DNA from: Danio rerio
Lineage: Eukaryota > Chordata > Actinopteri > Cypriniformes > Danionidae
DNA length: 64,000 nt
Assembly (NCBI RefSeq): GCF_049306965.1
Contig: NC_133182.1
Coordinates: forward strand, 79,247,501-79,311,500
Direction of reading: 5' to 3'
Shown: piece after piece, positions 21,135-32,344 of the stretch
Numbering within the stretch: the stretch's first letter is position 1
Layout: the number at the start of each line of letters is the position of its first letter
The notes under the pieces: model-generated
Told to the model about the DNA's origin: nothing
What the model saw: only the letters and a program-made list of their open reading frames with translations
Database searches by the model: none
Program-made: the position numbers and the translations under genes

Positions 21135-21938
21135 ATGAGCATCACAGATGAAGACTGGCAAATGGTTTATCCATTTAGATGGAAGTTTTCACCTGAACTG
21201 CTGGATTTAAAGATCAGATCCTGCATCTTCATGATCATCGGTGTGTCTGCAGGTCTACCAGCTCTTGTTTGGTCTGTCGGTGAACTGATTGAGCACAGAA
21301 GGAATGGACACCGTATTTCAGTCTTCATCATCCTCCTCCTCCTCACTGACTTCACTGAGCTTTACTTGAGTCCCTGTATACTGATCAAAGATCTCTTACA
21401 TGAGCTGAATCAGGGTTGGACATGTTGGATCGCATGGTTTTTATGGTGGTCTTCAAGATTCTGTGGTGTCCTCCTGAATCAGCTGGTGGCGCTAGAGGGG
21501 ATTCTCTCAGTCAGATATCCGCTGTACACTGCTGCTGTTTTCTCCTCACGCTGCTTCAGACTCTTCTATGTAGTTTTGTTTGTCTGTTTAATTAGCAGCA
21601 TGCTTTTATTACAACAATTACCATTTCTGTATTTCTTGTTTCCTCTTACTGTGTTCCTCGTGTCTGTGATCACGTGGATAATCTCTTGTGGAGCTTTATG
21701 TTCAGCTGAGCGTCGCTCTCACACATCCAGGAAAGCAGATCCTCATATTGTGGTGATTTTGATCATCACTCTGCTGGTGCTTTATGTGCATCTGACTGTG
21801 TTTGTCTTACGTGGGCACTTTTTACATTCACATGTGGTCAAAAATGTTTTGAATTCTTCAGGGGCCCTGATGAGTGTGAGGCTGATCTCAGACCCTCTGC
21901 TGTGTGTGCTGGTCTGCAGGCAGAATCTCAGAGTCTAA
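21135..21938 (+). CDS. 7TM receptor-like protein, copy 4 (267 aa)
   Basis: Single coding exon from the ATG abutting the acceptor. N-terminus MSITDEDWQMVYPFRW has no N-glycosylation sequon. SPELLDLKIRSCIF before TM1 matches copy 7, whereas the TM3 entry NQGWTCWIAWFLWWSSR and TM4-TM5 (VVLFVCLISSMLLLQQ) match copy 6. It carries the family motifs LEGILSVRYPLY and DPLLC. The stop follows CRQNLRV: the codon that reads CAG in the longer copies is TAA here. Rhodopsin-like divergent receptor, ligand unknown. Confidence 0.85.
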   Translation: MSITDEDWQMVYPFRWKFSPELLDLKIRSCIFMIIGVSAGLPALVWSVGELIEHRRNGHRISVFIILLLLTDFTELYLSPCILIKDLLHELNQGWTCWIAWFLWWSSRFCGVLLNQLVALEGILSVRYPLYTAAVFSSRCFRLFYVVLFVCLISSMLLLQQLPFLYFLFPLTVFLVSVITWIISCGALCSAERRSHTSRKADPHIVVILIITLLVLYVHLTVFVLRGHFLHSHVVKNVLNSSGALMSVRLISDPLLCVLVCRQNLRV

Positions 21939-22297
21939 ACATCAGATCAGTGAAGTCAAAGTTATCACCCCCCTGTTTATTATTTATCCCCAATTTCTGT
22001 TTATCAGAGAGCAGATTTCTTCAGCACATTTCTAATCATAACAGTGTTAATAACTCATCTCTAATAACTGATTTATTTTCTCTTTGTCATGATGACAGTA
22101 AATAATATTAGACTAGATATTCTTCAAGACACTTCTATACAGCTTAAAGTCACATTTAAAGGCTTCACTAGGGTAATTAGGGTAATTAGGCAAGTTATTG
22201 TATGATGATGGTTTGTTCTGGAGACTATCGGAAATATATATATGGCTTAAATGGGTTTATAATTAGCTTAATAACTTGTCCTTAAAATGGTGTTTAA

Positions 22298-22789
22298 GTG
22301 TGCTTTCACATGTGTAGTTCGCTTCATTTGGTCTGGATCAAGGGTAATAAAGGATCATTGTTGCATTTTCTGCCGTCTTTGGGTGGTTTTCACACCACAC
22401 TGCTGGATTTCGTCCGAACCAGTTGAAACGAACCAAAATGCAGTCATGTGACAAAACCCACATCTCTCATTGGCCAGATGTTGTTGAATATATTTCCTAA
22501 ACTGCTTATTGATTGGTCAGAATTCACGTGCGGGAAAATGCCAATGAACTCCCGCAAGTAAACAAAACCGGCAGACACAACATGTGGTTTACTCTGGAGG
22601 GGAGACTGCGCTGCTGATTGTATCTGCTTTAGACAAACTGTACATTTCGAGAATGAAGCGCGGCCGCGGCTGGAAAACAGTGTTTAATGTGTCGCTCGTC
22701 ACTTCAGGAGGAGGCGTGAATTAATTCAGCTAAACTGCGACATGCTCATCTTGCCGAAATATTACCAACGATCCATCAGGTGATGTTTT

Positions 22790-22837
<48 letters not shown>

Positions 22838-23175
22838 GGTAAAGCATGTCTACAAATTTTTTCCTCCATATCCCATAATGCACAGCGCATCGGCCTACGG
22901 CAGCTGGATTAGTCCAAAAGGTGCAGTACTGTTTGCGGTTGGACCTGTTTTAGTACGAATCATATTCTCACCACAAACGAACCGCTCCAGGGTTCGTTTG
23001 AAAGCGTACCGAGAGCACCTCTTCAAGCAGGTCTCGGTACGCTTATTTGGTCCGCTTTTGGTGCGCACTCGAGTACGATTGCTGCATTCACACCTGCCCA
23101 AACCAACCGCACCAAGAAAGAAAACGAACTCCAGTGCGAATCAATCCAACTAAATAAGGCAGGTGTGAAAGCACC
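22298..23175. mobile_element. TIR DNA element downstream of copy 4, with (CT)n
   Basis: Ends GTGTGCTTTCACATGTGTAG and CAGGTGTGAAAGCACCCT are inverted. It includes GGTCCGAACC-type words in both orientations and a (CT)n tract at 22792-22834. The same element lies behind copies 6 and 7 (29485-30382, 32345-33236), so it was part of the duplicating unit. Confidence 0.7.
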
Positions 23176-23561
23176 CTAAAAAACTAAAAATGTCTTTTAT
23201 TCTAGCTGTAATAGGGTTTTTGATCTACTTTTGGTCAATTTTCAGAAATAAAGGTGCAGAGGCTGTACACTTCTGCAAATACACTTCAGGTTATTTTCTT
23301 TTAAGTGACCAATATGAGCCTGTAGATATAAATGTGTGCCTTTTGAAAAGGTTTGAAGGTAAGATGATGTGTTCATGTAAGAAAAACACGTAATTCATCA
23401 TATCAGACTTTTCCGTTTTGCTGAGGAAAACATTTAGATAAGCTGCAGATGTGAGTAAAGCTGATGTCTGATTAAAACCAGTGAGTGAGATATGTTGCAA
23501 TACAAGCGAAATCAACATAAAACACTTCATTAAGAATTTGAGATATTCCTAAAGTTTCTCA

Positions 23562-23715
23562 GTAAAACCACAGTCAGAGCTGAGATTAAACCAGCGGATA
23601 AAGCAGCAGCAGATAACAGAGCAGAAGACACAGGAGCAGAGCAGAACTCAGTCATCATTGGGGACGTTGTTCTGCCGTGAACACAGCGCTGTAGAAATCT
23701 CCTGAATATATCAAG
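23562..23715 (+). other. Noncoding exon 1 of receptor copy 5
   Basis: 154-bp homologue. The donor is at 23716, and the intron 23716-23927 is 212 bp. The conserved upstream block lies close before it (about 23400-23510). Confidence 0.65.
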
Positions 23716-23927
23716 GTAAGACAGAGCTGTTGTTAGTGTTTGACTGTAAGTCATTAAAGATGAACTGAATGTAACACAGACTAGAATGCAGGAATGTTTT
23801 CAGCCGGATGATTCTGACTTGTTGGACTTTTAGCTGCTGTTATGAGCTTTGTGTCTTCTGAAAGCTGCTCAGCATTTATTCAGCGCTCACACTTTACACT
23901 CACTCATGTGCTCGCGTGTGTTCACAG

Positions 23928-24920
23928 ATGAACAACACAGACTATAACATCACAGAGAGAAACCGGAAACTAGATTATCCATTTGAGTGGAAGTTTTCAC
24001 CAGAAGAGCTGGAGATGAAGATCAGATTCTCCATCTTCATGATCATCGGTGTGTCTGCAGGTCTACCAGCTCTTGTTTGGGCTGTCGGTGAACTGATTGA
24101 GCACAGAAGGAATGGACACCGTATTTCAGTCTTCATCATCCTCCTCCTCCTCACTGACTTCACTGAGCTTTACTTGAGCCCCTATGTACTGATGAAACAT
24201 CTCTTAGATGAGCTTCTGTGTGATATGTATTGGACATGTTGGATCATTTGGTCTTTATGGTGGTCTTCAAGAGTGTGTGGTCTCCTCCTGAATCAGCTGG
24301 TGGCGCTAGAGGGGATTCTCTCAGTCAGATATCCGCTGTACACTGCTGCTGTTTTCTCCTCACGCTGCTTCGTCGTTTTCTACATACTTGTGCTTCTCTG
24401 TCTCTTCCCCAGTGGATTATTTTGGTTTTATTTAATTATGACAGAAACATATCTCTATGTCTTTCCTTTCACTGTGTTCCTCGTGTCTGTGAACACGTGG
24501 ATAATCTCTTGTGGAGCTTTATGTTCACCCGAGCGTCGCTCTCACACATCCAGGAAAGCAGATCCTCATATTGTGCTGATTTTCCTCTTCAGTCTGCTGG
24601 TGCTTTACATGTATCTTACTCTGTTTGTCATATTTTTAGTTAGGCCATATTCAAATATGCTCAATATTCTTTGTAATATTTCTCTTCTCCTGGTGAGTGT
24701 GAGACTGATCTCAGACTCTCTCCTGTGTGTGCTGGTCTGCAGGCAGAGTCTCAGCGTTCAGACAACACAGCAGACAGGGAACGTCCCCCAGATGTGCCAT
24801 ATGTCCCTTAAAGTTTTGCATACAGCCTGTGTAAAAACTTTAATAATAGTGTACACAGTTGGGTCTCTGATATTTTGCTCTATATTGACCTTCAAGGTGT
24901 ATACACTTTTCCGGTTTTAG
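23928..24920 (+). CDS. 7TM receptor-like protein with extra hydrophobic tail, copy 5 (330 aa)
   Basis: Protein identical to copy 3. The coding DNA differs by at least one synonymous base (TAT for TAC at the YNIT tyrosine). It has the same two N-terminal sequons, the seven-helix core with LEGILSVRYPLY, and the 54-residue tail with a hydrophobic run near the C-terminus. Such identity indicates a very recent duplication or gene conversion, since the paired copies 4 and 6 from the same duplication differ clearly. An artefactual duplication in assembly is possible but less likely, because flanking microsatellites and single bases differ. Ligand unknown. Confidence 0.85.
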   Translation: MNNTDYNITERNRKLDYPFEWKFSPEELEMKIRFSIFMIIGVSAGLPALVWAVGELIEHRRNGHRISVFIILLLLTDFTELYLSPYVLMKHLLDELLCDMYWTCWIIWSLWWSSRVCGLLLNQLVALEGILSVRYPLYTAAVFSSRCFVVFYILVLLCLFPSGLFWFYLIMTETYLYVFPFTVFLVSVNTWIISCGALCSPERRSHTSRKADPHIVLIFLFSLLVLYMYLTLFVIFLVRPYSNMLNILCNISLLLVSVRLISDSLLCVLVCRQSLSVQTTQQTGNVPQMCHMSLKVLHTACVKTLIIVYTVGSLIFCSILTFKVYTLFRF

Positions 24921-25257
24921 TCTTGATGTAATAAATGCACCTGTTAACACAGCTTTACTGTATTTTACTTTGATAGTTACTTGATATGTGATATGCAGAC
25001 ATTGTCTGGGATGTCAGTCTGTATGTTTTCCACAGTTTCCTAAGGTATTCATCATGTTCATGTGCTGTAAGAGAATGTAGAAATGCTGATAATGCACAAA
25101 TCCTCATTTCAGACTTTGCATGTTGCTGATGAAAACATTTAGATCATTTGCAAATATCAGTTGAAGACTGATAACATCAGCGAGTGGGACGTGTTACAGC
25201 ATGGTGGCAGATTAAATGGCGGCTCTTGTTTTAAACTATTGATATTCGCTCTCAATA

Positions 25258-25909
25258 TTTTGGCTGGCTTGTGTAGCAAGCCAGACTATTGTTATCCTAT
25301 TTTTCTTCTGAGACTAAAAATTAAACTCTATCTCCTCCTAGAGCTTTCAAGCTATGCCCACCAAACTCACACCAGACCTCCAAACTGGTCTGACTCGGGT
25401 TGCTATATCTTTTCCGACTGATCCTACTTTTGGTTTTCCGAAAAACATCCCGGGGCCGTCAGAAAAATCCCATTGACTTAACATTGGACCAAACTTTGTG
25501 ACCTCATAAGTCTGCATCAGACTGTCCTACAGGCTTCTAACTGGGCTCATTTAACTCAGACTACCAAACTACTAATAACTGATGAGCTTTTAACTTTCTA
25601 GCCACACCCCTAACAACCAGATACGGCACCCTAGCAACGGTCCCATAGACTGCCATTATAGAGGTTCAGATTGATATTGTCATGCTGCAGTGTGATAGAG
25701 ACATGGGTGTTGCTTTTACCTGTTCATACTGGCAAGAAGCTTGGATACATCATCAGTCTAAGCTGCCAATCCACTCCATAGCAACAAAACAGACTAACCT
25801 AGCAACGATATAACAGCAGCTATATCTCAGTATCAGAACATCGTAGAGAAGCGGGGGTTGGCTTGTTTGACTCATGCTAGCACACCATCCATCCATCCAT
25901 CCCTCCATC

Positions 25910-25978
<69 letters not shown>

Positions 25979-25990
25979 ATTATCCATTCT

Positions 25991-26083
<93 letters not shown>

Positions 26084-26150
26084 TCATACTTTTTAAAACT
26101 GTTTAAACTAAATAAACTATTACCATCAGGCTTTCACAAGCCAGCCTCAA
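25258..26150. mobile_element. TIR DNA element with long (TCTA)n, duplicate
   Basis: Duplicate of 18216-19012, with inverted ends TTGGCTGGCTTGTG and CACAAGCCAGCCTCAA. Confidence 0.65.
25884..26082. repeat. (CCAT)n/(TCTA)n microsatellite, expanded
   Basis: CCATCCATCC, then two TCTA blocks separated by AATTATCCATTC. It is about twice the length of the paralogous tract at 18843. Confidence 0.95.
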
Positions 26151-26333
26151 AGTTTGTTCTCAAACTTTAAGAATCTAGTTTACATTAAAACTGCTGACAA
26201 CCATTTTAAGTGTGCAATACCTTGACATGCGATACAGTGTTTTTATATTTACTGGACTAAAAAAAAAAAAAAATCAAGAAAAGCTTTGAGCTGTGAAAGC
26301 TGGAGAAGCAATAGTATCTCTTAATGCTTCTTA

Positions 26334-26417
26334 GTAAAACCACATTCAAAAGCTCAGATAGGAGATCTGAGATACACCCAGCAGATAAACCCACAACCAG
26401 AAACCAGCAGTAGAGGG
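26334..26417 (+). pseudogene. Relic of receptor exon 1, duplicate
   Basis: Duplicate of 19166-19249 carried by the 7-kb duplication. It has the same exon-1 words and no donor or coding exon. Confidence 0.6.
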
Positions 26418-26465
26418 AAAAAAAAAGAGTCACGTTTTTTTTAAACACTTATAAAAATTCCTAGC

Positions 26466-26858
26466 GTGCACCACACAGGTGAGAAGGGTTGATAAACCAC
26501 CTGTGGTTGATTTTGTTTTTCTCTCCATATGCACCAGACACCATTTTAAACACCCGATACATCTTCAAAAAACATTGTGCAATTCTGAGTGTGCTCCATA
26601 CAGGAGAGTGGGCTTGACAAACCACCTGTATTGGACACTTTTTCCTCTTTATATGCACCAGACGCCTAATACACACCCCATACATCTTCTAATACTTGTG
26701 CAATACTGAGTGAGCTCCCTATAGGTGAGCGGGTTTGACAAACCACCTGTAGTTGATGCTCTTTTCCTCTCCATATGCACCAGACACCTTATCAACATGC
26801 CATACATCTTTGAAAACTTTATGCAAGACTGAGTGTGCTCCACACAGGTGAGTGGGTT
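26466..26858. repeat. About 124-bp tandem repeat, duplicate
   Basis: Duplicate of 19297-19690 with a few base changes. Confidence 0.85.
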
Positions 26859-27070
26859 TAACAATTATGACAGTGTAGTCATAATAATATGATAATCTAA
26901 GGAAACATGTTTTACGTTGCATATTCTAAAATTGTTCTGGACTGTTTATCCTTCTTTTGTCTAACAATTACGTGAGGATGTTGAAACAATCTAATGACAT
27001 AGGTTTGTTGACTCTCTTAGCATAAATATCACTGTAATCTGAATTTAAGGAAGGATTATACTTTAAATCA

Positions 27071-27697
27071 CTCATAAATATATTTAAATGTTTAAAGTTA
27101 GGGTTTAAGTGTGTTTCTAGTTGTAACTAAATATATATTTTTAAATACAGATATAGTATGTTTAAAGCACATTTTAGTTCAATTTCATGGTGTCTCAAAA
27201 TAGCACAGTTGAGTACACTTAGATGGTATTAAGTTTATATTAACATATACTTAACACTATCTTTTAGTACACTAAGTACAAAATTAGAGTGCAAAAATAG
27301 AGCACTTTTAGTACATTACTAAAACAAATATTGTACTTAAAGTGCATTTTAGCACACTGCTTTTACATTTTGTATATTCTTTTAATATATTACTATTATG
27401 CTTTAAGCTATTCTTAAATATATATATAAATGTTTAAAATTAGGGTTTAAGTGTATTTCTAGTTGTAACTTAATATATATTTTTAAATCCAGATATAGAG
27501 TGTTTAAAGCACATTTGAGTTCAATTTCAGGGTGTCTCAAAATAACAGTTGAGTGCACTTAGATGGTATTAAGTTTATCTTAACATACATAACACTATCT
27601 TTTAGTACATTAAGTACAAAATTAGTGTGCGAAAATAAAGCACTTTTAGTACATTACTGAAAAGTGTACTGAAATAAACTGCATTTTAGTGCACTTT
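27071..27697. repeat. Two 341-bp direct repeats, duplicate
   Basis: Duplicate of 19900-20530. Confidence 0.8.
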
Positions 27698-27937
27698 TAT
27701 TTTTTATCTGGGAATTCTACGCTCTTGAGAAATACACTTAGAATGAACAGAAATCTCTTGGTAGTGTTCATATTAGTAACTGTGTTGGGTAAGACTAACA
27801 TGGTATTTAGAGTTAATGATACTTAATGTATAATCCAAATTACACTCGTTTTTAATTAATGTTCTTACGTTTTACATCAATACAAATCAAAACCTTTAAA
27901 ACCTGAGCTTAAGAAAAAAAACACCAAGTGCTTCCTA

Positions 27938-28091
27938 GTAAAACCACTGAGATAGCTGAGATTAAACCAGCGGATAAAGCAGCAGCAGATAACAGAGCAG
28001 GAGACACAGGAGCAGAGCAGAACTCAGTCATCATTGGGGACGTTGTTCTGCCGTGAACACAGCGCTGTAGAAATCTCCTGAATATATCAAG
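27938..28091 (+). other. Noncoding exon 1 of receptor copy 6
   Basis: 154-bp homologue. The donor is at 28092, and the intron 28092-28303 is 212 bp. Confidence 0.65.
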
Positions 28092-28303
28092 GTAAGACAG
28101 AGCTGTTGTTAGTGTTTGACTGTAAGTCATTAAAGATGAACTGAATGTAACACAGACTAGAATGCAGGAATGTTTTCAGCCGGATGATTCTGACTTGTTG
28201 GACTTTTAGCTGCTGTTATGAGCTTTGTGTCTTCTGAAAGCTGCTCAGCATTTATTCAGCGCTCACACTTTACACTCACTCATGCGCTCGCGTGTGTTCA
28301 CAG

Positions 28304-29110
28304 ATGGACAACACAGATGAAGACTGGCAAATAGATTATCCATTTGAGTGGAAGTTTTCACCTGAAGAGCTGGAGATGAAGATCAGATTCTCCATCTTCA
28401 TGATCATCGGTGCGTCTGCAGGTCTACCAGCTCTTGTTTGGTCTGTCGGTGAACTGATTGAGCACAGAAGGAATGGACACCGTATTTCAGTCTTCATCCT
28501 CCTCCTCCTTCTTCTCACTGACTTCACAGAGCTTTACTTGAGTCCCTATGTACTGATCAAAGATCTCTTAAATGAGCTGAATCAGGGTTGGACATGTTGG
28601 ATCGCATGGTTTTTATGGTGGTCTTCAAGAGTCTGCGGTCTCCTCCTGAATCAGCTGGTGGCGCTAGAGGGGATTCTCTCAGTCAGATATCCGCTGTACA
28701 CTGCTGCTGTTTTCTCCTCACGCTGGTTCAGACTCTTCTATGTAGTTTTGTTTGTCTGTTTAATTAGCAGCATACTTTTATTACAACAATTACCATTTCT
28801 GTATTTCTTGTTTCCTCTTACTGTGTTCCTCGTGTCTGTGATCACGTGGATAATCTCGTGTGGAGCTTTATGTTCAGCTGAGCGTCGCTCTCACACATCC
28901 AGGAAAGCAGATCCTCATATTGTGGTGATTTTGATCATCACTCTGCTGGTGCTTTATGTGTATCTGACTGTGTTTGTCTTAGATTGGTACATTATACATT
29001 CACATGTGCTCAAAATTGTTTTGAATTCTTCAGGGGCCCTGATGAGTGTGAGGCTGATCTCAGACCCTCTGCTGTGTGTCCTGGTCTGCAGGCAGAATCT
29101 CAGAGTCTAA
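28304..29110 (+). CDS. 7TM receptor-like protein, copy 6 (268 aa)
   Basis: Single coding exon starting at the ATG after CACAG. MDNTDEDW opens like copy 4, but residues from YPFEWKFSPEELEMKIRF onward match copies 3 and 5. From NELNQGWTCWIAW through TM5 it matches copy 4 again, so the gene is a visible mosaic. TM2 has one extra leucine codon (VFILLLLLLTDF against VFIILLLLTDF), from slippage in the TCC/CTC-rich coding run. The TM6-TM7 loop reads VLDWYIIHSHVLKIV. The stop follows CRQNLRV. Family motifs LEGILSVRYPLY and DPLLC are intact. Divergent rhodopsin-like receptor, ligand unknown. Confidence 0.85.
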   Translation: MDNTDEDWQIDYPFEWKFSPEELEMKIRFSIFMIIGASAGLPALVWSVGELIEHRRNGHRISVFILLLLLLTDFTELYLSPYVLIKDLLNELNQGWTCWIAWFLWWSSRVCGLLLNQLVALEGILSVRYPLYTAAVFSSRWFRLFYVVLFVCLISSILLLQQLPFLYFLFPLTVFLVSVITWIISCGALCSAERRSHTSRKADPHIVVILIITLLVLYVYLTVFVLDWYIIHSHVLKIVLNSSGALMSVRLISDPLLCVLVCRQNLRV

Positions 29111-29484
29111 ACATCAGATCAGTGAAGTCAGAGTTATCAGCCCCCAGTTTATTATTTATCCCCAATTTCTGTTTAGCGGAGAGCAGATTTCTCCAGCACA
29201 TTTCTAATCATAACAGTGTTAATAATTCACCTCTAATCACTGATTTATTTTCTCTGTCATGATGACAGTAAATAATATTAGACTAGATATTCTTCAAGAC
29301 ACTTCTATACAGCTTAAAGTGACATTTAAAGGCTTCACTAGGGTAATTAGGGTAACTAGGCAGGTTAGGGTAATTAGGCAAGTTATTGTATGATGATGGT
29401 TTGTTCTGTGGACTATCGGAAATATATATATGGCTTAAAGGGGTTTATAATTAGAGTAATAACTTGTCCTTAAAATGGTGTTTA

Positions 29485-29978
29485 AGTGTGCTTTCACATG
29501 TGTAGTTCTCTTCATTTGGTCTGGATCAAGGGTAATAAATGATCATTGTTGCATTTTCTGCCGTCTTTGGGTGGTTTTCACACCACACTGCTGGATTTGG
29601 TCCGAACCAGTTGAAACGAACCAAAATGCAGTCATGTGACAAAACCCACATCTCTCATTGGCCAGATGTTGTTGAATATATTTCCTAAACTGCTTATTGA
29701 TTGGTCAGAATTCACGTGCGGGAAAATGCCAATGAACTCCCGCAAGTAAACAAAACCGGCAGACACAACATGTGGCTTACTCTGGAGGGGCGACTGCGCT
29801 GCTGATTGTATCTGCTTTAGACAAACTGTACATTTCCAGAATGAAGCGCGGCGGCGGCTGGAAAACAGTGTTTATTGTGTCGCTCGTCACTTCAGGAGGA
29901 GGCGTGAATTCATTCAGCTAAACTGCGACATGCTCATGTTGCGGAAATATTACCAACGATCCATCAGGTGATGTTTTC

Positions 29979-30017
<39 letters not shown>

Positions 30018-30382
30018 TCTCTCTCTCTCTCTCTCTCTGTTGGTAAAGCATGTCTACAAATATTTTTCCTCCATATCCCATAATGCACAGCACATCGGCC
30101 TAGGGCAGCTGGATTAGTCCAAAAGGCGCAGTACTTTTTGCGGTTGGACCTGTTTTAGTACGGATCATATTCTCACCACAAACGAACCGCTCCAGGGTTC
30201 GTTTGAAAGCGTACTGAGAGCACCTCTTCAAGCAGGTCTCAGTACGCTTATTTGGTCCGCTTTTGGTGCGCACTCGAGTACGATTGCTGCATTCACACCT
30301 GCCCAAACCAACCGCACCAAAAGGGGAAACAAACTCTAGTGCGATTCAATCCAACTAAATAAGGCAGGTGTGAAAGCACCCT
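29485..30382. mobile_element. TIR DNA element downstream of copy 6, with (CT)n
   Basis: Duplicate of 22298-23175. The (CT)n tract is at about 29982-30038. Confidence 0.7.
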
Positions 30383-30764
30383 AAAAAACTAAAAATGTCT
30401 TTTATTCTAGCTGTAATAGGGTTTTTGATCTACTTTTGGTTGAATTTTCAGAAATAAAGGTGCAGAGGCTGTACACTTCTGTAAATACACTTTAGGTTAT
30501 TTTTTAAGTGACCAATATGAGCCTGTAGATATAAATGTGTGCCTTTTGAAAAGGTTTGAAGGTAAGATGATGTGTTCATGTAAGAAAAACACGTAATTCA
30601 TCATATCAGACTTTTCCGTTTTGCTGAGGAAAACATTTAGATAAGCTGCAGATGTGAGTAAAGCTGATGTCTGATTAAAACCAGTGAGTGAGAGATGTTG
30701 CAATACAAGCGAAATCAACATAAAACACTTCATTAAGAATTTGAGATATTCCTAAAGTTACTCA

Positions 30765-30939
30765 GTAAAACCACAGTCAGAGCTGAGATAGGAGAGCCGA
30801 GATCAAACCAGCGGATAAACTGGAAACCAGCAGCAGATAACAGAGCAGAAGACACAGGAGCAGAGCAGAACTCAGTCATCATTGGGGACGTTGTTCTGCC
30901 GTGAACACAGCGCTGTAGAAATCTCCTGAATATATCAAG
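30765..30939 (+). other. Noncoding exon 1 of receptor copy 7, longer form
   Basis: 175-bp form with 21 extra bases around GATAGGAGAGCCGAGATC, also found in copy 8 and in the relics. The donor is at 30940, and the intron 30940-31151 is again 212 bp. Confidence 0.65.
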
Positions 30940-31151
30940 GTAAGACAGAGCTGTTGTTAGTGTTTGACTGTAAGTCATTAAAGATGAACTGAATGTAACA
31001 CAGACTAGAATGCAGGAATGTTTTCAGCCGGATGATTCTGACTTGTTGGACTTTTAGCTGCTGTTATGAGCTTTGTGTCTTCTGAAAGCTGCTCAGCATT
31101 TATTCAGCGCTCACACTTTACACTCACTCATGCGCTCGCGTGTGTTCACAG

Positions 31152-31970
31152 ATGAACAACACAGAGACAAACTGGGAAATTATTTATCCATTTGATTGGA
31201 GGTTTAGACCTGAACTGCTGGATTTAAAGATCAGATCCTTCATCTTCATCATCATCGGTGTGTCTGCAGGTCTACCAGCTCTTGTTTGGTCTGTCGGTGA
31301 ACTGATTGAGCACAGAAGGAATGGACACCGTATTTCAGTCTTCATCATCCTCCTCCTCCTCACTGACTTCACTGAGCTTTACTTGAGTCCCTGCATACTG
31401 ATCAAAGATTTCTTTAATGAGTACCCATGGTGTACAGATAGGTCTTGTTTATTTTTTAAGTCTTTATGGCGGACTTCAAGAGTGTGTGGTCTCCTCCTGA
31501 ATCAGCTGGTGGCGCTAGAGGGGATTCTCTCAGTCAGATATCCGCTGTACACTGCTGCTGTTTTCTCCTCACGCTGGTTCAGACTCTTCTACATACTTGC
31601 GCTTCTCTGTATCATCATCTGTGGATTTTATTTGTTTTATTCAAATATGTTCAGAACATATGTCTATGTATTTGCTGTTCCTGTGTTAATCGTGTCTGTG
31701 ATCACGTGGATAATCTCTTGTGGAGCTTTATGTTCAGCTGAGCGTCGCTCTCACACATCCAGGAAAGCAGATCCTCATATTGTGGTGATTTTGATCATCA
31801 GTCTGCTGGTGCTTTATGTGTATCTGACTGTGTTTGTCTTGCGTGGGCACTTTTTACATTCACATGTGCTCAAAATTGTTTTGAATTCTTCAGGGGCCCT
31901 GATGAGTGTGAGGCTGATCTCAGACCCTCTGCTGTGTGTCCTGGTCTGCAGGCAGAATCTCAGAGTCTAA
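31152..31970 (+). CDS. 7TM receptor-like protein, copy 7 (272 aa)
   Basis: Single coding exon with the ATG abutting the acceptor. MNNTETNWEIIYPFDW has an NNT sequon. SPELLDLKIRS-type sequence before TM1 (here RPELLDLKIRSFIF) resembles copy 4. The TM2-TM3 edge NEYPWCTDRSCLFFKSLW and TM4-TM5 (IIICGFYLFYSNMFRT) are private. TM6-TM7 (YLTVFVLRGHFLHSHVLKIV) again matches copies 4 and 6. This block pattern argues for gene conversion between neighbours. LEGILSVRYPLY and DPLLC are present, and the stop follows CRQNLRV. Ligand unknown. Confidence 0.85.
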   Translation: MNNTETNWEIIYPFDWRFRPELLDLKIRSFIFIIIGVSAGLPALVWSVGELIEHRRNGHRISVFIILLLLTDFTELYLSPCILIKDFFNEYPWCTDRSCLFFKSLWRTSRVCGLLLNQLVALEGILSVRYPLYTAAVFSSRWFRLFYILALLCIIICGFYLFYSNMFRTYVYVFAVPVLIVSVITWIISCGALCSAERRSHTSRKADPHIVVILIISLLVLYVYLTVFVLRGHFLHSHVLKIVLNSSGALMSVRLISDPLLCVLVCRQNLRV

Positions 31971-32344
31971 ACATCAGATCAGTGAAGTCAGAGTTATCAG
32001 CCCCCAGTTTATTATTTATCCCCAATTTCTGTTTAGCGGAGAGCAGATTTCTCCATCACATTTCTAATCATAACAGTGTTAATAACTCATCTCTAATAAC
32101 TGATTTATTTTCTCTGTCATGATGACAGTAAATAATATTAGACTAGATATTCTTCAAGACACTTCTATACAGCTTAAAGTGACATTTAAAGGCTTCACTA
32201 GGGTAATTAGGGTAACTAGGCAGGTTAGGGTAATTAGGCAAGTTATTGTATGATGATGGTTTGTTCTGTGGACTATCGGAAATATATATATGGCTTAAAG
32301 GGGTTTATAATTAGAGTAATAACTTGTCCTTAAAATGGTGTTTA

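Larger units (their letters stand above)
16520..23561. repeat. Segmental duplication, unit 1 (7.04 kb)
   Basis: This segment carries receptor copies 3 and 4 and recurs at 23562-30764 with receptor copies 5 and 6 in the same order, with the same MITEs, 124-bp and 341-bp repeats. The copy 3 and copy 5 proteins are identical, and the flanking DNA differs at only scattered bases plus microsatellite length. Confidence 0.9.
23562..30764. repeat. Segmental duplication, unit 2 (7.2 kb)
   Basis: Second copy of 16520-23561, holding receptor copies 5 and 6. The extra length comes mostly from the expanded tetranucleotide tract and a poly(A)-containing insertion near 26262. Confidence 0.9.
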
